64,000 nt of DNA from Subtercola boreus (GCF_003399635.1 NZ_NBXB01000011.1:124001-188000); one strand, 5' to 3'. Counted from the first letter of the stretch, positions 7,775 to 20,275 are shown. The notes: generated by a model not told the origin, from the sequence alone. Numbers and translations are program-made.

Positions 7775-8965
7775 CTACTTTCGGGGCGGGGTGGCGGCCG
7801 CGGGGTCGATGGCGGGAGCGGCCTTCTCCGTGGCGAGTTCGCGGTCGATGTGCTTGAGCGACCGGCGGAGGTTCGTCTTGCGGAGCCCTCGAGCATCCGC
7901 AAGCTCCTCGGAGAGCTGCGCGTGCTTCGCCTCGAGCACCTGCCGGTGGGCATCCGCCTCCGTCTGCAGGGCCTCCTGCTCCTTCTGCTCAGGAGTCAGC
8001 TGCCGCGGGTCGATGCCGGCGTCGCTCATACTGATCGTGATCCACGAGGCCACGATCAGCACGACCTGGCAGATCAGGTTGAACCAGATCAGGATGCCGA
8101 TGATCACGGCGAAGGAGGCCAGCAGCGGATTGGATGTCGCGCCGCCGAGCAGCGTCGAACCGAGCGCCTTCAGTATCCCCATCGCCGCGCCGCCGAGGGC
8201 CGCACCCGGCAGGAGCTGCCGGAACGGGATCGGCACGCCCGAGAGGATGCGGTAGATGCCGGCCAGCACGAGGGTGTCGAAGAAGAACACCACCACGAGG
8301 CCGATCACCCGGCCGACGATCTCGGCGAAGGGTGACGCGTGATCGAGTCCGACCAGGTCGTAGACGAACCCGAGCGCCGCCGTCGACGCGACGGTCATCG
8401 CCATGGAGACCAGCAGCACGACGGCGAACACGATCGCGAAGCCGAGATCCTTCACCTTCAGCAGGGCGAAGTTGGTGGTCGGCCCGGGCACGTTGAAGAT
8501 CAGTCGGATCGCGCTCCGCATGGCACCCAGGAACCCGATGGCCGTGAAGATCAGCCCCGCGGCGGCGACAATCCCCGTCCAGCCGAGCACAGGAGACGCG
8601 GAGGTCAGCGCTTCCGGCTTGATCGCCCCGTTCTCGCCGATCAGCCCGGGAATGCCCGAATTGAGCTGGCTGATCAGGGCATCCTGCAAGCCGGGGTTGG
8701 AAGCCAGCGCGATGCCGAAGACCGAGAAGGTCACGGCCAATGCCGCGAAGATCGCGAAGACGGCCTGGTAGCTCATGCCCGACGCGAGCAGCGGACCGCC
8801 GTTGGTGCCGTAGTTCGTGAAGACCCGCACGGGCTTCGAGGCGACGATCTTCGCGATCAGACCAGCGATGCCGCCCTGCGGCTCCGAGGAGCGCCGGGCG
8901 GCATCATCCGTTGCGTCTTCGACGACGTCACTGGGCTTCGCGTCTTTCGTCGTGGTTGTGGTCAC
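7775..8965 (-). CDS. YihY/BrkB-family inner membrane protein
   Basis: A 396-residue membrane protein. The N-terminal cytoplasmic stretch of about 45 residues is Thr/Asp/Glu-rich. The core (about 55-310) has six hydrophobic segments with family features such as LLASGMSYQAVFAIFAAL near the first segment and PGAALGGAAMGILKALG near the last. The tail is a charged helix (QKEQEALQTEADAH), probably coiled coil. YihY proteins were once called ribonuclease BN, but that activity is not theirs; the molecular function is unknown. GTG at 8965 follows TAGGCT by 6 nt (leaderless pattern). It lies 23 bp downstream of the sdhB stop. Confidence 0.8.
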   Translation of the reverse strand: MTTTTTKDAKPSDVVEDATDDAARRSSEPQGGIAGLIAKIVASKPVRVFTNYGTNGGPLLASGMSYQAVFAIFAALAVTFSVFGIALASNPGLQDALISQLNSGIPGLIGENGAIKPEALTSASPVLGWTGIVAAAGLIFTAIGFLGAMRSAIRLIFNVPGPTTNFALLKVKDLGFAIVFAVVLLVSMAMTVASTAALGFVYDLVGLDHASPFAEIVGRVIGLVVVFFFDTLVLAGIYRILSGVPIPFRQLLPGAALGGAAMGILKALGSTLLGGATSNPLLASFAVIIGILIWFNLICQVVLIVASWITISMSDAGIDPRQLTPEQKEQEALQTEADAHRQVLEAKHAQLSEELADARGLRKTNLRRSLKHIDRELATEKAAPAIDPAAATPPRK

Positions 8966-8988
8966 GAGCCCAGCCTAGATCGAATGGG

Positions 8989-9747
8989 TCAGCGCTTGCC
9001 GAACATGATGGCCTGCTTGACTTCTGCGATCGCCTGCGTGACCTGGATGCCGCGGGGGCAGGCCTCGGAGCAGTTGAAGGTGGTGCGGCAGCGCCACACA
9101 CCCTCTTTGTCGTTCAGGATGTCGAGGCGCACGGAGGACGCCTCGTCGCGGGAGTCGAAGATGAAACGGTGCGCGTTCACGATCGCCGCGGGCCCGAAGT
9201 ACTGCCCGTCGGTCCAGAACACTGGGCACGACGAGGTGCACGCGGCGCAGAGGATGCACTTCGTGGTGTCGTCGAAGCGCGCACGCTCGGTGGCCGACTG
9301 CAGGCGCTCCTTGTCGGGCTTCGACGAGGCCTGAAGGAACGGCTGCACTTCGCGGTAGGAGGCGAAGAACGGCTCCATGTCCACGACGAGGTCCTTCTCC
9401 AGAGGCAGGCCCTTGATGGCCTCCACGTAGATGGGCTTCGTGATGTCGAGGTCTTTCATCAGCGTCTTACAGGCGAGGCGGTTGCGGCCGTTGATGCGCA
9501 TGGCATCCGATCCGCAGACGCCGTGCGCGCAGGAGCGACGGAAGGTCAGCGACCCGTCCTGTTCCCACTTGATCTTGTGCAGGGCATCCAGAACCCGGTC
9601 CGTCGGGTACAGCTCGACGTCGAAGTCCTGCCAGCGCGGCTCTTCGTCGACCTCGGGGTTGAACCGGCGCACCATCATGGTGACGGTGAAGGTGGGGATG
9701 GGCGCTTCGGCGGGTGCCGGAGGGGAATCCAGAGTTGCTGTACTCAT
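8989..9747 (-). CDS. sdhB: Succinate dehydrogenase iron-sulfur subunit
   Basis: Carries electrons from FAD in SdhA to quinone. All three cluster ligand sets are visible in 252 residues: the [2Fe-2S] set CAHGVCGSDAM...C, the [4Fe-4S] set CILCAACTSSCP, and the [3Fe-4S] set CRTTFNCSEACP. It follows sdhA by 3 bp and is the last gene of sdhCDAB. The Pro/Ala-rich N-terminal 15 residues are a lineage-type extension. Confidence 0.96.
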   Translation of the reverse strand: MSTATLDSPPAPAEAPIPTFTVTMMVRRFNPEVDEEPRWQDFDVELYPTDRVLDALHKIKWEQDGSLTFRRSCAHGVCGSDAMRINGRNRLACKTLMKDLDITKPIYVEAIKGLPLEKDLVVDMEPFFASYREVQPFLQASSKPDKERLQSATERARFDDTTKCILCAACTSSCPVFWTDGQYFGPAAIVNAHRFIFDSRDEASSVRLDILNDKEGVWRCRTTFNCSEACPRGIQVTQAIAEVKQAIMFGKR

Positions 9748-9750
9748 CTT

Positions 9751-11550
<1,800 letters not shown>

Positions 11551-11572
11551 TGGGATGCTTTCTGGTGGATCG

Positions 11573-12022
11573 TTACGGGACCGGGCAGAAGGAGAGAGCC
11601 TGGTCTGCCGGGATCAGAGTGCTGCAGGGGTCGAACGTGAAGACGACGAGCGTGCCGAGCACGATCAGCACGGCGGCTGCGACGAGCAGCGCACCGAGCA
11701 GGATGCGGCGGACCGTCGGGTTCGACGCGTAGTCGTTCACGATGGTGCGCATGCCGTTCGAGCCGTGGATCATGGCGAGCCAGAGCATCACGACGTCCCA
11801 GATCTGCCAGAACGGGGTGGCGTACTTGCCCGCGACGAAGGCGAAGTCGATGGCCTTAATGCCGTCGCCCTGCACGAGGTTCACGAACAGGTGGCCGAAG
11901 ATCAGGATGATCAGCAGCACACCGGAGGCGCGCATGTAGATCCAGCCGTACTTTTCCCAGTTGACGCGGCCTTTCGAGGCGCGCTGCTGGGGCTGGCGGG
12001 GGGACTCGATGATCGTCGACAT
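11573..12022 (-). CDS. sdhD: Succinate dehydrogenase membrane anchor subunit D
   Basis: One of two small membrane anchors that bind haem and quinone. Its 149 residues have three hydrophobic segments: one around [17 protein letters not shown], then [13 protein letters not shown], and a last one rich in Ala/Leu/Val. The His residues in the first two segments are candidate haem ligands. The start codon overlaps the sdhC stop by one base (TGATG). Confidence 0.9.
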   Translation of the reverse strand: MSTIIESPRQPQQRASKGRVNWEKYGWIYMRASGVLLIILIFGHLFVNLVQGDGIKAIDFAFVAGKYATPFWQIWDVVMLWLAMIHGSNGMRTIVNDYASNPTVRRILLGALLVAAAVLIVLGTLVVFTFDPCSTLIPADQALSFCPVP

Positions 12023-12447
12023 CAGTGGGGCTCCGTAAAGACGTTGTGGAGATGGATCGGGGCGAAGCCCAGTGTCCCGATGACCCAGACGGCGATGACG
12101 ATCCAGAACATCAGGCGCTGGTACTTCGCGCCCTTGCTCCAGAAGTCGATGAGGATGATGCGGAGCCCGTTGAACGCGTGGAACATGATGGCGATCACCA
12201 GCGCGGTCTCACCGAGCCCCATGATCGGGTTCCTGTAGGTGCTCATGACCGCGTCGTAGGCGCCGGGCGAGACCCGGATCATCGCCGTGTCGAGCACGTG
12301 CACGAGCAGGAAGAAGTAGATGGCCACACCGGTGATCCGGTGGAGCACCCACGACCACATACCGGTGTTGCCGCGGTACAGGGTACCGGCCGGCCGTTTC
12401 GACGAGCTCCGGGCTGTGGTGAGCGTCGATACCGCTTCATTGGGCAC
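12022..12447 (-). CDS. sdhC: Succinate dehydrogenase cytochrome b556 subunit
   Basis: Membrane anchor of complex II. It contains the family motif MWSWVLHRITGVAIYFFLLVHVLD with the conserved Ser/Arg quinone-site region and haem-ligand His, then two more membrane segments. I start it at GTG 12447 because AAAGGGGG is 6 nt upstream; the TTG two codons earlier would overlap that site. This gives 141 residues. First gene of the sdh operon. Confidence 0.92.
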   Translation of the reverse strand: MPNEAVSTLTTARSSSKRPAGTLYRGNTGMWSWVLHRITGVAIYFFLLVHVLDTAMIRVSPGAYDAVMSTYRNPIMGLGETALVIAIMFHAFNGLRIILIDFWSKGAKYQRLMFWIVIAVWVIGTLGFAPIHLHNVFTEPH

Positions 12448-12518
12448 GCGCAACCCCCTTTGGTTAAGGATGGGTTCGTGGCCCCGGGAACACTTCTGGA
12501 ACGCACGAATTCTGTATC

Positions 12519-12567
12519 AGCATAATGTTCGCATCGTGAAATGTCTTGTTAGGAGAGCCTTACCCGA
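12519..12567 (-). promoter_or_regulatory. sdh promoter region with a DtxR/IdeR-like box
   Basis: On the minus strand a TATGCT -10 candidate lies at 12519-12524, about 70 nt before sdhC. Just upstream of its expected -35 site, 12549-12567 matches 14 of 19 positions of the mycobacterial IdeR consensus as I recall it (TTAGGAGAGCCTTACC core). The box overlaps the end of the mannosyltransferase gene. Iron control of an Fe-S-rich operon is plausible but inferred. Confidence 0.4.
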
Positions 12568-13703
12568 CGCTGCGTAGTGGGTTCAAGTCTAGGCACGCCG
12601 ATCACCGATTCGTAGTGCTTGACGAGCTCATCGCAGACGTTCGTCCACGTGCGGCCGAGCACGGCGCGCCGACCCGCCTCGCCGAAGCGCAGCCGCAGTG
12701 TCTCGCTCGCGACCAGATCCTCCACGAGCTGGCGGAGCTCTGCCGGATCCGCCGGGTCGTAGAGGTACCCGTCTGTGCCGTCGGCAACGAGGTCGATCGG
12801 CCCGCCGGCGCGGGGAGCGACCACCGGCAGACCGGCCGCGTGAGCCTCCTGCAGGGTCTGGCCGAACGTCTCCTCTGTACCGGTGTGCAGAAAGAGGTCG
12901 AAGGCCGCGTAGGCATCAGAGAGCGCCTCCCCGCCGAGCCGGCCGAGGAAGGTGACGGGCATCCCGTCTGTCGCCCGGGCGACGGATGCCTCGCTCGGAC
13001 CGTCGCCGACGACGGCGAGATGGATGCCCGGCACCCCCCTGAGCTCGGCGAGCCGTTCCACCTGCTTCTCCGGTGCCAGGCGCCCGACGTATCCCACGAC
13101 GACCTCGTCGCCGTTCGGGCGGAGCCGCTCCCGGAGCGCCACGGCCGAGGGCCGCGACCGGTTGTTCGGGTGGAACGCCTCGAGGTCGACACCACGGGCC
13201 CACCGCTTCAGTCTCGGAACGCCGATGCTCTGCAGATCATCCATCGACGCGCTTGAGGGCACGAGAGTGAGGTTCGCACCCTCGTGCACCCACTTCACGA
13301 ACTTCCAGGTGAGCTTCGTCGCGGGCCCGAGATGGTTGCGTTTCGCGTAGCCGGCCATGTCGGTCTGGAAGATCGCCACCGAAGGGACGCCGAGCCGGTT
13401 CGCCGCGGCGATCGCCTGGGCGCCGAGGAAGAAGGGAGAGGCGGCGTGCACGACGTCCGGTTCGAACTGAGCGATGAGGCGCTGCACGAGCAGGTTCGGG
13501 AGCCCGACTGGGAAGCTGCGGTAGCGCGCGGCCGGCACCTCGAAGACCGGGAAGCCCCGGTAGTGCGACGGGGCGTGCGCCGCCGGGCAGATCACGATGG
13601 CGTCGTGGCCCTCCTGGGCGAGGTGATCGAGCACCTTGCAGACGCTGTTGGTTACTCCATTGACGGTGGGGAGGAAGCTTTCGGTCACGATTGCAACTCT
13701 CAT
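12549..13703 (-). CDS. GDP-mannose-dependent alpha-mannosyltransferase (GT4, MgtA/PimB-like)
   Basis: A GT-B fold transferase of 384 residues. The N-terminus MRVAIVTESFLPTVNGV and the following NSVCKVLDHL match mycobacterial MgtA/PimB-type enzymes. The C-terminal domain has the nucleotide-sugar motifs VGYVGRLAPEKQVERL and FLHTGTEETFGQTLQEAHAAGLPVV (the GT4 EX7E region). It probably adds mannose to a glycolipid at the inner membrane face. ATG 13703 is preceded by TACCGT with a 7-nt gap. The enzyme that makes its GDP-mannose is encoded divergently next door, which supports the donor assignment. Confidence 0.8.
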   Translation of the reverse strand: MRVAIVTESFLPTVNGVTNSVCKVLDHLAQEGHDAIVICPAAHAPSHYRGFPVFEVPAARYRSFPVGLPNLLVQRLIAQFEPDVVHAASPFFLGAQAIAAANRLGVPSVAIFQTDMAGYAKRNHLGPATKLTWKFVKWVHEGANLTLVPSSASMDDLQSIGVPRLKRWARGVDLEAFHPNNRSRPSAVALRERLRPNGDEVVVGYVGRLAPEKQVERLAELRGVPGIHLAVVGDGPSEASVARATDGMPVTFLGRLGGEALSDAYAAFDLFLHTGTEETFGQTLQEAHAAGLPVVAPRAGGPIDLVADGTDGYLYDPADPAELRQLVEDLVASETLRLRFGEAGRRAVLGRTWTNVCDELVKHYESVIGVPRLEPTTQRRVRLS

Positions 13704-13791
13704 GGCTTCCACGGTAGGAAGCGAGTGTGGCGTCCCCATGAATGCGGAGTGACTGCGGGGTGCACATGTGGCTATCGGTAAGGTGGGGCGC

Positions 13792-14913
13792 ATGAGTGCA
13801 CACAACGACCTGCTCGGGCGTTTCTACAGCGTCATCCCGGCCGGCGGAATCGGTTCGAGGCTCTGGCCGCTGTCGCGGGCGGATGCTCCCAAATTCCTGC
13901 ACGACCTGAGCGGTTCGGGCCAGAGTCTGCTGCGCGACACCTGGGACCGGTTGGTGCCCCTCGCGGGCGAGCAGCGCATCATGGTCGTCACCGGCCGCGC
14001 CCACCGGGCCGCCGTAGAGCGGCAACTGCCCGCGCTCGCCGACGAGAATGTGGTGCTCGAGAGCGAACCCCGCGAGTCGACCGCGGCGATCGGACTGGCG
14101 GCGGCCATCCTGAACCGCCGGGAGCCGGGCGTGATCATCGGCTCGTTCGCGGCCGACCATGTGATCGGGCACCCCGAGCAGTTCCGCGACGTGGTGCGCG
14201 AGGCGATGATCACCGCCGACGCGGGCTACATCACCACCATCGGCATCATGCCCACCGAGCCCTCGATCGGGTTCGGCTACATCCACGCCGGCAAGCCGCT
14301 GGGTGTCGAGGGCGCCCCCGGGGCCATGTTCGTCGACAGCTTCGTCGAGAAGCCCGACCTGAAGACGGCCGAACGCTACGTCACGTCGGGCACGTACCTG
14401 TGGAACGCGGGGATGTTCATCTCCCGCGCCGATGTCCTGCTCGAGCAGATCGGCCGCTCACGGCCCGACATGCTCGCCGGCCTGATGGAGCTCGCAGAGG
14501 CCTGGGACACCCCGCGCCGAGGCGCCGTCGTCGACTACATCTGGCCGGAGCTCGAGAAGATCGCGATCGACTACACCGTCGCCGAGCCGAGTGCGAAGGA
14601 AGGCAAACTCGCCGTCGTGCCCGGAACGTTCAGCTGGGACGATGTGGGCGACTTCGCCTCGATCGCGAAGCTGCACTCGGGTGGCCGCAAGAGCGAGCTC
14701 GCCATCCTCGGCAAGAACGCGCGCATCCTCTCGGACTCCTCGAGCGGCGTCGTGGTCTCGAACAGCAACCGGGTCATCAGCCTGATCGGCGTGGAGGACA
14801 TCATCGTGGTCGACACGCCCGATGCGCTGCTCGTCACCACGAGCGCACACGCGCAGCGGGTGAAGGCCGTCGTCGACGCGCTCCGCCTGTCGGGTTCGGG
14901 CGACGTGCTCTGA
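13792..14913 (+). CDS. manC: Mannose-1-phosphate guanylyltransferase
   Basis: Makes GDP-mannose from GTP and mannose 1-phosphate. The pyrophosphorylase loop is AGGIGSRLWPLSR, followed by the family features ESTAAIGLAA, SFAADHVI, FVEKPD and WNAGMFI. At 373 residues it lacks the fused phosphomannose isomerase domain of longer homologues. ATG 13792 lies 7 nt after TAAGGT; a GTG eight codons upstream is less likely. It is divergent from the mannosyltransferase with 88 bp between start codons. Confidence 0.93.
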   Translation: MSAHNDLLGRFYSVIPAGGIGSRLWPLSRADAPKFLHDLSGSGQSLLRDTWDRLVPLAGEQRIMVVTGRAHRAAVERQLPALADENVVLESEPRESTAAIGLAAAILNRREPGVIIGSFAADHVIGHPEQFRDVVREAMITADAGYITTIGIMPTEPSIGFGYIHAGKPLGVEGAPGAMFVDSFVEKPDLKTAERYVTSGTYLWNAGMFISRADVLLEQIGRSRPDMLAGLMELAEAWDTPRRGAVVDYIWPELEKIAIDYTVAEPSAKEGKLAVVPGTFSWDDVGDFASIAKLHSGGRKSELAILGKNARILSDSSSGVVVSNSNRVISLIGVEDIIVVDTPDALLVTTSAHAQRVKAVVDALRLSGSGDVL

Positions 14914-14971
14914 CATTCCGATTGCGCAACGGCGCCGTCTGACGGCTTGGCCGACGGATAGGTTTGTTCCC

Positions 14972-16036
14972 ATGAAGTCGACCACTCGCGCCGTTTCCGT
15001 TCTCGCCGTCGCTGCGTCTGTCGCCCTGGTGCTGGCCGGATGCTCGCCTGCCCCCGCGCCGTCGACCTCGTCGGCCAGCGCCTACTGCGCGCGCATGGTC
15101 ACGAACTCGGGTGGTATCGATGACCGCTCGTTCAACCAGTCCAGCTGGGAGGGCCTCCAGAAAGCGGAGGCCGACCTCGGCATCACGGCCAAGGTGCTGG
15201 TGTCGACGAACGAGACCGACCTCGCTCCCAACGTGGAGCAGGCCGTGAACAGTGGCTGCGGCTTCGTGCTCACGGTGGGCTATGAACTCGCCGATGCGAC
15301 GAGTGCCCAGGCGGCGTCGCATCCGTCGACCCACTTCGCGATCGTCGACGAGCAGGTGACCGCGCCGAACGTCAAATCGATCCTGTTCGACACGGCCGAG
15401 GCCTCCTACCTCGCGGGCTATCTCGCCGCCGGTGTGTCGAAGACGGGGAAGGTCGCGACCTTCGGCGGCGGCAACCAGCCGCCCGTCACTCTCTTCATGG
15501 ACGGATTCGTCGACGGTGTCGCCGCCTACAACGCCGCACACGGAACGAGCGTGCTGGCCCTCGGCTGGGACAAGGCGGGCCAGGACGGCGTCTTCACCGG
15601 CGACTTCGAAGACGTCAACAAGGGCAAGACGGTGACACAGGCCTTCATCGACCAGGGCGCAGATGTGATCATGCCCGTCGCCGGCCAGGTCGGCGAGGGT
15701 GCCGCCGCAGCCGCTTCGGAGTCCGGCGGCGCCAAGATCATCTGGGTCGACAACGATGGGTACGACACCCTGCCGGCTGAGTACAAGCCGATTCTGCTCA
15801 CGAGCGTCATGAAGAAGACCGGTGATGCTGTCGAACAGATCGTCGGAGACGACTCGAAGGGCACGTTCGACAGTGCCGCCTATATCGGCACCCTCGCCAA
15901 CAGCGGCGTCGACCTCGCGCCCTACCACGACCTCGAGTCGAGCCTCCCGGCAGGGCTCGCCGACGAGGTGACTGCGTTGAAGGCGGACATCGTCTCGGGC
16001 AAAGTTGTTGTGACATCGCCCAGCCAGCCCCAGTAA
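14972..16036 (+). CDS. BMP-family nucleoside-binding lipoprotein, copy 1
   Basis: Extracellular substrate-binding lipoprotein of a BMP/Med-type ABC importer; this family binds purine nucleosides in several bacteria. Signal peptide with lipobox LAGC, acylated Cys at residue 24, then a Pro/Ser/Ala linker. The mature domain has GGIDDRSFNQSSWEGL and FATFGGGNQPPVTLFMDGF-like motifs typical of BMP proteins. 354 residues. ATG 14972 is 7 nt after TAGGTT, so probably leaderless. The second copy follows after about 200 bp and the transporter genes after that. The pair may differ in ligand or affinity. Confidence 0.9.
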   Translation: MKSTTRAVSVLAVAASVALVLAGCSPAPAPSTSSASAYCARMVTNSGGIDDRSFNQSSWEGLQKAEADLGITAKVLVSTNETDLAPNVEQAVNSGCGFVLTVGYELADATSAQAASHPSTHFAIVDEQVTAPNVKSILFDTAEASYLAGYLAAGVSKTGKVATFGGGNQPPVTLFMDGFVDGVAAYNAAHGTSVLALGWDKAGQDGVFTGDFEDVNKGKTVTQAFIDQGADVIMPVAGQVGEGAAAAASESGGAKIIWVDNDGYDTLPAEYKPILLTSVMKKTGDAVEQIVGDDSKGTFDSAAYIGTLANSGVDLAPYHDLESSLPAGLADEVTALKADIVSGKVVVTSPSQPQ

Positions 16037-16243
16037 CGCGCGCCGAGGAGCGTTCCGCGCCTGATATCTGCGCCGAGCGCCAGATCCCGGCGTGAACATT
16101 TCAGCAGTATTAACGGGTCGCCACGTCTTTGTAACGCTTGCGCTCCAAAGCGACCCTGAGGCAAGACGGCGCTCATGACTTTGGGTAACGTGTATCCCCA
16201 CAGCACCTGCGCCCCGTCCCGGGGCAACCTTTTGGAGGACATC

Positions 16244-17356
16244 TTGAGCAACACCAAACGCCGTCTGGTCTTCGGTGGCCTGGCCACCATCGCAACGGCA
16301 GCCCTGCTCGCCGGCTGCGCGTCGGCTCCGGCCACCTCGTCGTCGAGCGCACCGACCGCTTCGGCCGCCGCGAACTTCAAGCCCTGCATGGTCTCCGACC
16401 TCGGTGGCTTCGACGACAAGTCGTTCAACCAGCTGGGCGACGAGGGCCTGAAGGACGGCGCCGCAGCCGTCGGCGTGAAGGCGATCGAAGTGCAGTCGAA
16501 CGCTGAGACCGACTACGCGCCGAACATCGACAGCTTGATCTCGCAGAACTGCACGCTCATCGTCACCGTCGGTTTTGCCCTCTCGGCTGCCACCGTGACG
16601 GCAGCGCTCGCGAACCCGACCGTCGACTTCGCCATCATCGACGACGCCGCCGACAACGACTTCAATGGCAAGACCGACGCGCCGAACATCAAGCCGATCC
16701 TCTTCAACACCGCACAGGCCGCCTTCCTCGCGGGCTACGCCTCGGCGAGCTACAGCAAGGCCGGCAAGGTCGCGACCTACGGCGGCATGAACTTCCCGAC
16801 CGTCACCATCTTCATGGACGGCTTCGCCCAGGGCGTCGCGTACTACAACACGCAGAAGTCGAAGTCGATCCAGGTGCTCGGTTACGACCCGAAGAGCCCC
16901 GACTCGGCGACCTTCACCGGTGGCTTCGAGGCCAACGACACCGCCAAGACCACGGCGCAGAACTTCATCGACCAGGGTGCAGACGTCCTGCTGCCCGTGG
17001 GTGGACCCATCTTCCAGAGTGCCGGTGCCGCCATCACCGACTCCGGCAAGGATGTCGCCCTGCTCGGTGCCGACGCTGACGTGTTCGACACCTTCCCGAC
17101 GTACGACAGCCTCTACTTCACCTCCGTGCTGAAGGGCATCAAGCAGGCCACCAGTGACGTCGTCAAGGCAGCGGCCACCGGCGGCACCTTCGACACCGCC
17201 GCCTACATCGGCGATCTGTCGAACGACGGTGTCGGCATCGCGCCGTTCCACAACTTCTCCAGCAAGGTCGACGGAGGCCTCCAGGGTGAACTCGACACCA
17301 TCAAGGCAAGCATCATCTCGGGTTCCATTCCCGTGACGTCGTACCTCACCAAGTAG
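16244..17356 (+). CDS. BMP-family nucleoside-binding lipoprotein, copy 2
   Basis: A second binding lipoprotein of the same family, 370 residues. The start is TTG 16244 with a strong GGAGGA site 6 nt upstream. It gives a compact signal peptide ending in the lipobox LAGC (Cys 25); an ATG at 16175 would put about 23 unsuitable residues ahead of it. The domain is collinear with copy 1 (GGFDDKSFNQLGDEGL, VATYGGMNFPTVTIFMDGF), so the two arose by tandem duplication. A strong terminator follows before the ATPase gene, so binding protein can be made in excess over the transporter. Confidence 0.9.
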   Translation: MSNTKRRLVFGGLATIATAALLAGCASAPATSSSSAPTASAAANFKPCMVSDLGGFDDKSFNQLGDEGLKDGAAAVGVKAIEVQSNAETDYAPNIDSLISQNCTLIVTVGFALSAATVTAALANPTVDFAIIDDAADNDFNGKTDAPNIKPILFNTAQAAFLAGYASASYSKAGKVATYGGMNFPTVTIFMDGFAQGVAYYNTQKSKSIQVLGYDPKSPDSATFTGGFEANDTAKTTAQNFIDQGADVLLPVGGPIFQSAGAAITDSGKDVALLGADADVFDTFPTYDSLYFTSVLKGIKQATSDVVKAAATGGTFDTAAYIGDLSNDGVGIAPFHNFSSKVDGGLQGELDTIKASIISGSIPVTSYLTK

Positions 17357-17377
17357 TACCCAGCCCGTTGCTGGCTC

Positions 17378-17420
17378 GGGTGGGGGAACCGGATACGTCC
17401 GGTTTCCCCACCCTCTTTTT
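17378..17420 (+). terminator. Intrinsic terminator after the second BMP gene
   Basis: Arms 17378-17393 and 17398-17413 form a 16-bp stem with one G-U pair and a 4-nt loop (TACG), followed at once by TCTTTTT. This is a textbook Rho-independent terminator, the clearest in the window. It separates the BMP lipoproteins from the ATPase/permease genes. Confidence 0.95.
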
Positions 17421-17450
17421 AACCATCCGACCCACAGGTAGATTGAAACA

Positions 17451-18994
17451 ATGAAGCTCGAACTGCGTGGTATCACAAAGCGTTTCGGTTCTCTCGTAGC
17501 CAACGACCACATCGACCTGGTGGTGAAGCCGGGGGAGATCCATGCCCTGCTCGGTGAGAACGGCGCGGGCAAGTCGACACTGATGAACGTGCTCTACGGC
17601 CTCTACCAAGCAGACGAGGGCGAGATCCTGCTCGACGACGTTGTGCAGCACTTCGCCGGCCCGGGCGATGCGATGGGCTCGGGCATCGGCATGGTGCACC
17701 AGCACTTCATGCTCATCCCCGTCTTCACGGTGGCCGAGAACGTGATGCTCGGCAACGAACAGACCAAGGCCGGCGGGCGGCTCGACCTCACAGCGGCCAG
17801 GGCCCGCGTGAAGGAGATCAGCGCGCGCTTCGGTTTCGACCTCGACCCCGACGCCCTGGTCGACGACCTCCCCGTCGGTGTCCAGCAGCGGGTCGAGATC
17901 ATCAAGGCGCTCAGCCGCGACGCGAAGGTGCTGGTGTTCGACGAGCCGACTGCGGTGCTCACCCCGCAGGAGACCGACGAGTTGATGGTCATCATGGGCC
18001 AGCTCCGCGACGCGGGAACCTCGATCGTCTTCATCACCCACAAGCTCCGCGAGGTGCGGGAGATCGCGGATCGCATCACGATCATCCGGCTCGGCAAGGT
18101 GGTCGGCGAGGCCGAACCGACCGCGTCGAACGCCGAACTGGCCTCGCTCATGGTCGGCCGCGCAGTTGAGCTGACGGTGCACAAAGAACTCGCAAGGCCC
18201 GGCGACGCTGCCCTGGTCGTCGAGAACCTGTCGGTGGTGGATGCCGTCGGCCAGCTTGTGGTGAACAACGTCAGCTTCGAGGTGCACCGCGGAGAAGTCC
18301 TGGCGATCGCCGGTGTGCAGGGCAACGGCCAGACCGAGCTCAGCGAGGCGATCATCGGGCTGCAGGAGAAGGTGCTCGGCTCGATCACGCTCGACGGTCA
18401 GTCCCTCGTCGGCATGAGCGTCAACGGCGTGCTCGAGGCCGGGGTGGGCTTCGTTCCCGAAGACCGCAACCACGACGGTCTGGTCGGTGAGTTCACGATC
18501 GCCGAGAACCTGATGCTCGACCGGTCGAACACGGCACCGTTCGTGAAGCGCGGCACGCTGCAGCTGAACTATCTCAACCAGTTCGCCGAAGAGAAGACCC
18601 GCGAGTTCGATGTGCGTTCGCAGGGCATCCAGACCGCTGTCGGCCGCCTGTCGGGCGGGAACCAGCAGAAGGTCGTGCTCGCCCGGGAACTGAGCCGTGA
18701 TCTCCGGCTGTTCGTGGCCGCCCAGCCGACCCGCGGCATCGACGTCGGCTCGATCGAATTCGTGCACAAGCGCATCGTCGAGACGCGCGACTCGGGAGTT
18801 CCCGTCATCGTCGTCTCGACCGAGCTCGACGAAGTCGTCGCGCTGGCCGACCGCATCGCGGTGATGTACCGCGGCAGCATCGTCGGGATCGTTCCCGGCA
18901 ACACCTCACGCGACGTCCTCGGGCTGATGATGGCGGGCGAGGTACCCGATGTGATCACGACCGTCGAGACCGACACAATAGAAGGAGCGCTTCT

Positions 18995-18998
<4 letters not shown>
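17451..18998 (+). CDS. Nucleoside ABC transporter, ATP-binding protein (two ATPase domains)
   Basis: Energises the importer. The 515 residues hold two ABC domains in tandem, as in sugar/nucleoside CUT2-like ATPases. Domain 1 has Walker A GENGAGKST and Walker B VLVFDEPTAVL. Domain 2 has a degenerate P-loop, GVQGNGQTE, then LSGGNQQKVVLARE and the atypical Walker B LFVAAQPTRGID, usual for the second half of this subfamily. ATG 17451 lies exactly 6 nt after TAGATT and directly behind the terminator, so the transporter genes appear to have their own leaderless promoter. The stop overlaps the next start (GTGA). Confidence 0.94.

Positions 18999-20271
<1,273 letters not shown>

Positions 20272-20275
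<4 letters not shown>

Noticed and set aside
12579-12590. GGGTTCAAGTCT, a T-arm-like word
   Set aside because: It is within the C-terminal codons of the mannosyltransferase, and no cloverleaf is formed.
17387-17413. Terminator hairpin as an integrase attachment site
   Set aside because: No tRNA, integrase or direct repeats are nearby; stem plus T-run fully explain it.
14834-17572. A 912-codon minus-strand frame spanning both BMP genes
   Set aside because: It is antisense to two well-supported lipoproteins and a terminator. The translation is His/Arg/Gly/Asp-rich without any domain, as expected from GC-rich codon use on the other strand.
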